From contig JAITLH010000064.1 in NCBI GenBank assembly GCA_031277995.1, forward strand, positions 1 to 11,412: DNA of 11,412 bases, written 5' to 3'. Origin of the DNA: Deltaproteobacteria bacterium (GTDB lineage: Bacteria; Desulfobacterota; Desulfarculia; Adiutricales; Adiutricaceae). The notes beneath the pieces were generated by a model that worked only from the letters and a program-made list of their open reading frames with translations, was not told the DNA's origin and searched no databases. The translations under genes and the position numbers were made by a program. Below, piece by piece: positions 5,868 to 11,412 of the stretch (positions are counted from its first letter, which is position 1; every line of letters starts with the position of its first letter).

Positions 5868-7409
5868 ATGATTAACGCCATTGGAAGGGATATCCCGCAA
5901 TTCGTGGAGGGCTTTGGTCCGGTCAAAAAATACCAGGGGGCCTTTAAGACCCTCCCGGAAGGGGCTTCGTACGGGCCGCCGATTAAGGCGGCGAGATTGG
6001 GCCAATCCAAGCTCTGTCATGGCCTTGGGGATCTATTTAAGAGCCTCAAGATCGAAAGCGGCATGACCTTTTCGTTTCACCATCACCTTAGAAACGGGGA
6101 CGAGGTGGTAAACCAGGTCTTGGCCACGGCCGAGAGTTTGGGCTTAAAAAACATCTCCGTGTCTTTGACCGCGGCTTTCGCCACCCACGCCCCCATGATT
6201 GAGTTCATAAAAAAAGGCGTGGTGACTTCCCTTAGGACCAGCGGGGTTTACGGTCCCCTGGCCGTGGCCCTCTCCAATGGCATTTTGCCCACGCCGGTCA
6301 TTCTCCATTCCCACGGGGGGCGTCCCCGGTCCTTAAGAAGCGGGGAACTAAAAGTTGACGTGGCCTTTATCGCCGCTCCCACGGCCGATGACCGGGGGAA
6401 CCTAACCGGGGCCATCGGAAAATCCGCCTGCGGGTCGCTGGGCTACGCCTTTCCCGACGCCGATTACGCCACCCACGTCGTGGCCGTAACCGACAATTTG
6501 GTTCCCTATCCCTTGCTCCCGGCTTCCATAGGCCAAAACAAGGTTGACCGCGTGGTTTTGGTCGAAAGCCTAGGCGATCCCCAGGGCATAGTCTCCGGGA
6601 CTACCCGAATCACCAAAGACCCGGTGGGGCTGCATATCGCCGACACGGCCGCCAAGGTTATCGAGGCCTCGGGCTTACTAAAAAACGGTTTTTCTTTCCA
6701 GACCGGGGCCGGGGGGGCCTCGTTGGCCGCGGCCCATTACGTTGGCCGGATGATGAGGGCCCAAAACATAAAGGGCAGTTTCGCCCTGGGCGGCATCACC
6801 GGCTATATGGTTGACATGTTGGAAGAGGGCTTATTCGGAAACCTTTTTGACGTCCAGAGTTTTGACTTGGAGTCGGTCAGATCCATTGGCCGTAACCCAA
6901 ACCACGTCGAGGTCAGTTCCGATCTTTACGCCAATCCCTTCAATGGCGGATCTTTGGTAAACGATCTGGACGTGGTCATATTGGGGGCCACGGAAATAGA
7001 CGTTGATTTTAACGTTAACGTCATTACCGGCTCGGACGGGGTTTTAATGGGCGCGGCCGGGGGCCATCCGGACACGGCCGCCGGGGCCAAGATGACCGTC
7101 ATCGTGACCACGCTTTTAAGAAGCCGGCTCCCCATAGTCGTGGACAGGGTGATTACGGCCACCACCCCCGGTGAGACGGTTGACGTATTGGTGACCGAAT
7201 ACGGCTTGGCCGTAAACCCGGCCAGAGCCGATCTTAGGGATCGTTTCCTCGCGGCCGGTTTGCCGGTCAAAGACATCCATGAATTGAAAAACCTGGCCCA
7301 CAAGATGGCCGGGATTCCCCAAACCATGGCCTTTGACGGGCCAATCGTCGGTTTGGTTGAATACCGCGACGGCACCATCATTGACGTGGTTAGGGCTCCC
7401 AACCTTTAG
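5868..7409 (+). CDS. citF: Citrate lyase alpha subunit (citrate CoA-transferase)
   Basis: A 513-residue CoA-transferase-like subunit. It exchanges acetyl for citryl on the CitD prosthetic group, producing citryl-ACP and free acetate. Recognisable CitF blocks, in order, are SFHHHLRNGDEVVN, VVTSLRTSGVYGPLA, ILHSHGGRPRSLRSGELKVDVAFIAAP, CGSLGYAFPDADYA, FSFQTGAGGASLA, FALGGITGYMVDM, RNPNHVEVSSDLYANP, INVNVITGSDGV-type NVNVITGSDGVLMGAAGGHPDTA, and VTEYGLAVNPARADL. I take the ATG at 5868, which has GGAGAG about 9 bases upstream. A TTG at 5811 in the same frame would add 19 residues with no family support. Length matches the family (about 510). No truncation is seen. It is followed after 70 bases by citC, with a strong hairpin in that gap. 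Confidence 0.97.
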   Translation: MINAIGRDIPQFVEGFGPVKKYQGAFKTLPEGASYGPPIKAARLGQSKLCHGLGDLFKSLKIESGMTFSFHHHLRNGDEVVNQVLATAESLGLKNISVSLTAAFATHAPMIEFIKKGVVTSLRTSGVYGPLAVALSNGILPTPVILHSHGGRPRSLRSGELKVDVAFIAAPTADDRGNLTGAIGKSACGSLGYAFPDADYATHVVAVTDNLVPYPLLPASIGQNKVDRVVLVESLGDPQGIVSGTTRITKDPVGLHIADTAAKVIEASGLLKNGFSFQTGAGGASLAAAHYVGRMMRAQNIKGSFALGGITGYMVDMLEEGLFGNLFDVQSFDLESVRSIGRNPNHVEVSSDLYANPFNGGSLVNDLDVVILGATEIDVDFNVNVITGSDGVLMGAAGGHPDTAAGAKMTVIVTTLLRSRLPIVVDRVITATTPGETVDVLVTEYGLAVNPARADLRDRFLAAGLPVKDIHELKNLAHKMAGIPQTMAFDGPIVGLVEYRDGTIIDVVRAPNL

Positions 7410-7421
7410 TTCGCCCAAGAT

Positions 7422-7467
7422 CGGAACGTGGGGTTAAAAACCCCCATGTTCCGGGCTCCCTTTTTTT
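7422..7467 (+). terminator. Hairpin between citF and citC, possible attenuator
   Basis: CGGAACGTGGGG (7422-7433) pairs with CCCCATGTTCCG (7442-7453) over 12 positions, with one G-T pair, around an 8-base loop. A run of seven T lies at 7461-7467, seven bases after the stem. The gap before the T run makes this weaker than a standard intrinsic terminator. It could reduce transcription into citC and citXG, giving more structural subunit than assembly enzyme, or it could protect the citDEF mRNA end. Confidence 0.5.
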
Positions 7468-7479
7468 GGAGGTTTAACC

Positions 7480-8481
7480 TTGCGTGGGTCTTTGGAATTG
7501 GAGGCCTTGGAGCTGGACTCAAAACGGGAAGTCAGGGAGGTTACCGAGTTTTTAAGTTCCTTTGGCCTTGGATACGAAGGGGATCTTGATTACACGGTCA
7601 TTTTGCGAAAGGGCCCGGCCATCGTCGCCACGGGTTCCTTCAAAGGGGAGGTTTTAAAAAACTTCGCCGTAAACGAAGCTTACCAAGGCCAGGGCTTAAC
7701 CTCCGCCCTGGTCACGGCTCTTACCCGGGAACAAACCCGCCGGGGGATCGTCCATTTTTTCGTTTTCACCGATCCCCGAAAGGCTTACATGTTTGGCGAG
7801 CTGGGTTTTTCCGAGATCGCCAGGGTAGAGCCTTACGTGGCCTTGCTGGAAACCGGCCTGGGTTCAATCGATTCCTGGGCCCTGGGGGCGGCCAAAGAAC
7901 TTGCCCATTTGCCCCCTAAGCGCGCCGTCCTGGTCATGAACTGCAATCCCTTTACCAAGGGCCACGAAGCCTTAATCAGGCGGGCCGCCGGCGAAAACGA
8001 GGCGGTCGTCGTTTTTCTCGTAAGCGAGGATCTCTCGTTTTTTCCCTTTAAGGATCGCTTTTTTTTGGCTAGCGAATGCCTAAGGGATCTAAAAAACGTC
8101 TCGATCCTGCCCTCGGGAAAATACATGATCTCGGCGGCCACCTTCCCGACCTATTTTTTAAAAAAAGACCGAGGCCTCCTGGCCCAAACCCGGCTTGACG
8201 CGGCCATTTTCGCCGAAAAAATCGCCCCGGCCCTAAACGTCGTTTGCCGCTACGTTGGGGAAGAACCCACCTGCGACATTACCCGGGCCTATAACCAAGC
8301 CCTATTGGACCTTCTCCCCGCCAAGGGGGTCGAGGTTAAAGTCGTCCCCCGCTTGGCCATAAATAACCAAATCGTGAGCGCTTCCCTGGTCCGGGCGGCT
8401 TGGAAGGCCCTTGACTGGGATACCGTTTCCGCCATGGTCCCGGCCCCCACCCTGGCCTATCTCCAAAGCCAAACCCCATAA
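7480..8481 (+). CDS. citC: [Citrate (pro-3S)-lyase] ligase
   Basis: A 333-residue enzyme that activates citrate lyase by ATP-dependent acetylation of the thiol of the CitD prosthetic group. The N-terminal part is a GNAT-like domain with the acetyl-CoA loop NEAYQGQGL (65-73). From about 147 comes a nucleotidyltransferase domain with NCNPFTKGHEALI (154-166). The characteristic segments SEDLSFFPFKDR, ATFPTYFLKK, YVGEEPTCDITRAYNQA and VSASLVRAAWKALD follow in the expected order. Length is normal. The start is TTG at 7480, supported by GGAGG at 7468-7472 with a 7-base spacing. It sits after citF rather than at the head of the operon, where citC is usually found. No key motif is missing. Confidence 0.97.
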   Translation: MRGSLELEALELDSKREVREVTEFLSSFGLGYEGDLDYTVILRKGPAIVATGSFKGEVLKNFAVNEAYQGQGLTSALVTALTREQTRRGIVHFFVFTDPRKAYMFGELGFSEIARVEPYVALLETGLGSIDSWALGAAKELAHLPPKRAVLVMNCNPFTKGHEALIRRAAGENEAVVVFLVSEDLSFFPFKDRFFLASECLRDLKNVSILPSGKYMISAATFPTYFLKKDRGLLAQTRLDAAIFAEKIAPALNVVCRYVGEEPTCDITRAYNQALLDLLPAKGVEVKVVPRLAINNQIVSASLVRAAWKALDWDTVSAMVPAPTLAYLQSQTP

Positions 8482-8516
8482 GCCCCAAGGCCTTAGGGAG
8501 TTTGGCGGCCCAATCC

Positions 8517-8568
8517 CCGGCCCAGGCCCCCCGGCACCGGCCCCGGCCCAGGACCCCCGGCACCGGCC
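8517..8568. repeat. Two tandem 26-bp GC-rich repeats between citC and citXG
   Basis: Two direct copies, 8517-8542 and 8543-8568, differ at a single base (position 11, C versus A). Each begins CCGGCCCAGG and ends GGCACCGGCC. A further partial start (ACGGCCCGG) follows. The block makes up much of the 184-base citC-citXG spacer and is very C-rich on the plus strand. There is no T run and no clear gene in the spacer, and I see no promoter in it apart from the AT-rich leader after 8600. Confidence 0.92.
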
Positions 8569-8665
8569 ACGGCCCGGCCCCAGCCTGGCGCAAGCTCATA
8601 GCGTTTTATTTTTTTAGCCCGATCACTCCCTTTAGTTAATTATTTAAGTAAAAAAGGCAAAAAAA

Positions 8666-10315
8666 GTGGAGAGCCCAAAGCGAACGGTCAATAACCCAAA
8701 CCAAATAGGGGCTATTTTGGAGGGCCGGGAAAAACGTTACCTAAGGCAAACGGAGTTAACCAAAGCCCATGGGGCGCCGCTGATTTCCCTTTCCGTAAAC
8801 GTGCCGGGACCTGACAAGACCGCCCAAATTTGGTCCCAGGTTTTGTCTGTGGGCTTGGGCGAACTGGAGAGAAAACTAAACGAAAACAACCTGCGGATCC
8901 TTTTTAGGGAAATGGATTCATCCCCGGCCGGTTACGTATCTTTCTTATTGGTTAAGGCCGACCCGGTTTGCCTAAAACGCCTAGCCATGGACATCGAAAA
9001 CGACCATCCCCTGGGCCGTTTGCTAGACCTTGACGTTTTTGACCACCTGGGCGCCCCCTTAAGCCGCGATGACCTTGGGGGTTCAAAAAGAACCTGCGTC
9101 ATTTGCTCGGATCAGGTTTCCCTTTGCCGAAGGTCGGCCAAACATACCGCCGCTGAGGTTTTAAGCCGCCTTACTAAAATCGCCGAGGGTTATTTTTCTA
9201 CCCTCGAAAGCCCCTCGGCCCCGGCCGGGGGCGATCTTTTTGGCCTTGAAAGCCCCGCCGCGAAAGCGCCCAGCCCCTCGGCCCCGGCCGGTTGCGATCT
9301 TTCTACCCTTGAATCCCCCGCCGCCAAAGCGCCCAGCCCCTCGGCCCAGGCCGGAGCCGATCTTTCTGGCCTTGAAAACCCCGCCGCCAAAGCGCCCAGG
9401 CCACCCGCGAAAGCCCAACAGCCCCTCTCGTTTCCAATCTCCCATTCGAAGTTTTCCGGCCTTTTAACGGCCGAAAATTTCGATTTGGCCCAAGATCTGG
9501 CTTCCCTGGCCGCCCAGTCCTTGATTTACGAAGTTTCCCGCTTCCCCGCTCCCGGGCTGGTCTCCCCCGTATCCAACGGGGCCCATCGGGACATGAATTA
9601 TTACACCTTTGTCGATAGCGTGGGCGCCTTAACAAAGTATTTCGTTTTAATCGCCGCGGCCGGTTACTCGAATCAATCGGAGGAAGAAATATTTCTGACC
9701 ATTCGGGAAATTGGCAAGGAAGCCGAACGGGCCATGTTCCTAAAAACCCAGGGCGTCAATACCCACAAGGGGGCCATATTTTTGCTTGGCCTTAGCCTGG
9801 CCGCCGTCGCCAAAACCCTCTATACGCGTGGAAGTTTTTTGGACGTCCCCTCGATCATTCGCGCCATGACCAGGGATTTAATCTCCTCGGACCTTGATCG
9901 AACCAAATTGCTTCAAAAAACCCAGCCCACCCACGGCGAAAAAATCTGGCTCGATCATAATATCTCCGGAATTAGGGCCGAGGCCCAAGCCGGTTTCCCC
10001 ACGGTGTTTGATCGCGCCCTCCCCGTTTACGAAAACTCGAAAGACTTGTCCCAAAACGATCGCTTGGTTAACGCCCTTATCGAGATCATGGGTCATTGCC
10101 AGGACACCACCATAGTTCATCGGCACTCCCCCGAGGTCCTTTTCGAGGTCCGGGAGAAGGCCTCCAAGATTATGGCCGCCGGGGGAACGCGTACCCTCAC
10201 CGGCCGGGCCATGATTGAAGCCCTCCAAAATGAATTCATATCCAGAAACATCAGCCCAGGCGGAAGCGCCGACTTATTGGGCCTCACGGTTTTTCTGTCC
10301 CTGGTTAAAAACTAG
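8666..10315 (+). CDS. citXG: CitX-CitG fusion: citrate lyase prosthetic-group synthase and transferase
   Basis: A 549-residue two-domain enzyme. Residues 1-175 are CitX (holo-ACP synthase), with APLISLSVNVPGPDK, HPLGRLLDLDVFDHLGAPLSRDDLG (114-138) and a Cys cluster C144/C147/C154. Residues 255-549 are CitG, which makes triphosphoribosyl-dephospho-CoA from ATP and dephospho-CoA. Its motifs are GLVSPVSNGAHRDM (297-310), GVNTHKGAIFLLG (363-375), AEAQAGFPTVFD and DTTIVHRHSPE (480-490). Such fusions are known in some bacteria, but here the domains are joined by about 75 residues of Ala/Pro-rich repeats (180-252). The GTG at 8666 is the only reasonable start: the first in-frame Met would remove part of CitX. 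The ribosome site is weak (AAGG about 11 bases upstream). It is the last gene of the operon, followed by an intrinsic terminator. Confidence 0.95.
   Translation: MESPKRTVNNPNQIGAILEGREKRYLRQTELTKAHGAPLISLSVNVPGPDKTAQIWSQVLSVGLGELERKLNENNLRILFREMDSSPAGYVSFLLVKADPVCLKRLAMDIENDHPLGRLLDLDVFDHLGAPLSRDDLGGSKRTCVICSDQVSLCRRSAKHTAAEVLSRLTKIAEGYFSTLESPSAPAGGDLFGLESPAAKAPSPSAPAGCDLSTLESPAAKAPSPSAQAGADLSGLENPAAKAPRPPAKAQQPLSFPISHSKFSGLLTAENFDLAQDLASLAAQSLIYEVSRFPAPGLVSPVSNGAHRDMNYYTFVDSVGALTKYFVLIAAAGYSNQSEEEIFLTIREIGKEAERAMFLKTQGVNTHKGAIFLLGLSLAAVAKTLYTRGSFLDVPSIIRAMTRDLISSDLDRTKLLQKTQPTHGEKIWLDHNISGIRAEAQAGFPTVFDRALPVYENSKDLSQNDRLVNALIEIMGHCQDTTIVHRHSPEVLFEVREKASKIMAAGGTRTLTGRAMIEALQNEFISRNISPGGSADLLGLTVFLSLVKN
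9203..9421 (+). repeat. 63-bp coding tandem repeat in the CitXG linker
   Basis: The linker consists of a shortened first unit (9203-9244, 14 residues), two full 21-residue units (9245-9307 and 9308-9370) and a diverging last unit (9371-9421). Each unit starts LES or LEN, continues PAAKAPSPSA in the full copies, and ends with a Gly-x-Asp-Leu turn. It is rich in Ala, Pro and Ser, like the flexible linkers of acyltransferase complexes. The period is a multiple of three, so copy-number change keeps the CitG frame intact. Confidence 0.92.
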
Positions 10316-10350
10316 CCCCATACCTCTCCCATTTTAAAATTCCCAACCCT

Positions 10351-10378
10351 GGCCCAGGGGCGCTTCCTGGGCCTTTTT
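10351..10378 (+). terminator. Intrinsic terminator of the cit operon
   Basis: GGCCCAGG (10351-10358) pairs perfectly with CCTGGGCC (10366-10373) around a 7-base loop, directly followed by TTTTT (10374-10378). It lies 36 bases after the citXG stop and is the clear end of the operon. Confidence 0.9.
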
Positions 10379-10512
10379 CGCTTACCCCGCCACTCCCCTA
10401 GCCACCTCTCACCTAAAACGCGCCGGTGGGCCTCTCAGACCCGTTTGCGGGCATGTTTCGAAAGGACCTCTGGTCGGGTTTTGCCCAAGGGCGAGGCGGA
10501 GGGGTTTTTTTT
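10351..10512. repeat. Duplicated intergenic module, copy A
   Basis: This roughly 160-base segment starts with the cit terminator hairpin and ends in a G run followed by a T run (10501-10512). It recurs in diverged form at 10684-10840. Shared blocks in order include the hairpin with its GGCG loop, TTTTTxGCTT, CCCCTAGCC, TAAAACGC, CCGG, CTCTCA, CGGGC, TGGTCGG and TTTTGCCC-AAGGGCG. Two short open frames run through it but resemble nothing. Confidence 0.75.
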
Positions 10513-10683
10513 GGCCTTGCCCCCAAAAAAATCCCCGGGAACCAAAATTACTCCCAATTCCCTTGGCCCGGTGAACCCCGGACAAAGTTTTCGGCCATCA
10601 TAGGGTAAATTGTCCCGACCATTACCCGAAAACCGCCGTTATAAGGAAAAACTTAAATACCCTAAACAATAAAAATAAATCCC

Positions 10684-10711
10684 GCCCAGAGGCGATTTCT
10701 GGGCCTTTTTT
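10684..10711 (+). terminator. Second intrinsic terminator-like hairpin
   Basis: GCCCAGA (10684-10690) pairs with TCTGGGC (10698-10704) around GGCGATT, followed by C and six T. It has the form of a good terminator on the plus strand, yet no gene lies between it and the first terminator. It may serve as a back-up or as a by-product of the module duplication. Confidence 0.75.
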
Positions 10712-10840
10712 GCTTCCACCCCCTAGCCGCGGGTCATTTAAAACGCTCCGGCAAGACTCTCAAGGCCCATTACGGGCGCGTTTCCAAAGGCCCTTTGGTC
10801 GGATTTTGCCCCAAGGGCGGGGCTAGGGGGGGTTTTTTTG
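10684..10840. repeat. Duplicated intergenic module, copy B
   Basis: A second copy of the module after the cit operon, by eye about 70% identical to copy A over its length, with a short deletion near the start. The blocks TAAAACGC, CTCTCA, TGGTCGG and the terminal G run plus T run are all kept. The hairpin sequence has changed on both arms in a compensating way (GCCCAGA with TCTGGGC), which suggests the structure has been maintained. Confidence 0.75.
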
Positions 10841-11243
10841 GAGATGGGGGAGAGAGGTCAAGTAAGGTTAATTTTTAAGTAAATGATTAAAAAAATCCCT
10901 TTTGGCAGGGAAATTGGCAAGGGGGGTTGTTTTTTTGCCCGCGCTCAAGGCTCTTGGTAGAGTATTTAATTTTATGCTTAGCTAAAATATACTTTTATGT
11001 AAAAATATTTTTCAATTTTTGATTAATTAAGTATTATAAAAGATAGTCGTCGCTATTTCTCGCAAAAAAACAAATTTGTCTCCCGATCGCGCCAAATCAT
11101 GATTTCCCGCCTGGATAACGCTCTTCGATCTTCCGTTTTTTTTGTACGCTCAGTAAATCTCCCCATTATTTCTACCTTTTTCCAATGTTATCGCTAAAAA
11201 GCCTAAAACGTAAATAATTCAGTCTTGGTTGCCGCCCAAGGCG

Positions 11244-11294
11244 AAAAAAAGCCAAAGGGCGGGATCGACCGCGAAAGTCGATCCCGCCCTTTGG
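11244..11294 (-). terminator. Strong intrinsic terminator for the minus-strand outer-membrane gene
   Basis: An 18-bp perfect stem, 11252-11269 with 11277-11294, has a 7-base loop (CGCGAAA on the plus strand). Read on the minus strand it is followed by one C and seven T (11244-11250). It lies 20 bases after the stop of the minus-strand gene at the right edge. On the plus strand no T run follows, so it works in one direction. Confidence 0.93.
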
Positions 11295-11314
11295 TGAAAA
11301 GGCGAATGGGTTTT

Positions 11315-11412
11315 TTAGAACTCGAAGCCCATGCCAAACGAGGCCCTATGTTCGGTATAGTTTCTGGCCGCGTTTAGGTCGTAGTTCGCGAAAAAGTCCA
11401 AAAAGCTCTGGG
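11315..11412 (-). CDS. C-terminal end of an outer-membrane beta-barrel protein (partial)
   Basis: On the minus strand, 31 codons run from the window edge to TAA at 11315-11317, and the gene continues to the right beyond the window. The segment ends RASFGMGFEF: alternating hydrophobic residues with a terminal Phe. This is the usual C-terminal strand signature recognised by the BAM outer-membrane insertion machinery. Before it, LDFFANYDLN followed by a polar turn (AARNYTEH) looks like the preceding strand, as in autotransporter barrels and other beta-barrel proteins. A strong terminator directly after the stop supports a real gene end. The exact family cannot be decided from so short a piece; an autotransporter barrel is one possibility. 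Confidence 0.7.
   Translation of the reverse strand, partial: QSFLDFFANYDLNAARNYTEHRASFGMGFEF

Larger units (their letters stand above)
10316..11314. other. Gene-free kilobase after the cit operon
   Basis: No credible protein or tRNA gene is visible. The first 525 bases hold the two module copies and their hairpins. About 10860-11060 is AT-rich with poly-T and poly-A stretches and no recognisable signal. From 11060 to 11240 I see nothing definite. The last part contains the strong terminator of the minus-strand gene entering from the right. A small structured RNA corresponding to the duplicated module is possible but unproven. Confidence 0.6.

Noticed and set aside
9161..9635. Antisense open frames across the CitXG linker
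   Set aside because: Shadows produced by the GC-rich coding repeat.
10426..10608. 60-codon open frame after the cit operon
   Set aside because: Lies in the duplicated module but is not preserved as a frame in the second copy, and has no motif.

Overview
The window carries a complete citrate lyase locus (citD-citE-citF-citC-citXG, plus strand, 4361-10315). Next to it are a flavodoxin gene (minus strand), two transposase genes of different families, and the 3' end of a probable outer-membrane beta-barrel gene entering from the right edge. The flavodoxin closely resembles the Desulfovibrio short-chain type: same length, and the same positions for the FMN phosphate loop and the two FMN-stacking aromatics. 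Together with an outer-membrane-type C-terminus this suggests a Gram-negative anaerobe, most likely in the Desulfobacterota (Deltaproteobacteria). That is inference from gene resemblance, not a placement.

Layout. 1-1212: an ISAzo13-family transposase (minus) with an open frame but two changed catalytic positions. 1288-1734: flavodoxin (minus), with a Fur-box-like site upstream. 1735-2525: a gene-free stretch with an AT-rich part, a perfect 16-bp palindrome, two hairpins and a heptanucleotide repeat. 2526-3779: an ISL3-family transposase, also with its expected catalytic Glu position changed. 3780-4360: gene-free, with a degenerate 15-bp tandem repeat, an 11-bp inverted repeat and a 16-bp palindrome just ahead of the cit operon. 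4361-10315: the cit operon, ended by a clear intrinsic terminator. 10316-11314: gene-free, holding two diverged copies of a roughly 160-bp module that begins with that terminator. 11315-11412: the C-terminal 31 codons of a beta-barrel protein on the minus strand, with a very strong terminator.

How the genes work together. CitD (acyl carrier, gamma), CitE (citryl-ACP lyase, beta) and CitF (CoA transferase, alpha) form citrate lyase, which cleaves citrate to acetate and oxaloacetate. The CitXG fusion makes and attaches the phosphoribosyl-dephospho-CoA group to CitD. CitC acetylates that thiol to activate the enzyme. The set is biochemically complete for lyase assembly. No citrate transporter, oxaloacetate decarboxylase or citrate sensor lies in the window.

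The most unusual features are the repeats. Almost every spacer, including those inside the cit operon, contains a different short GGCC-rich tandem repeat (7, 10, 15 or 26 bp). The linker of CitXG is itself a 63-bp coding repeat. Gene order (D-E-F-C-XG) also differs from the usual citC-first order. I did not find a clearly new multi-gene system; the candidates for novelty are the repeat-rich spacers, the duplicated terminator module and the two transposases with altered active sites.
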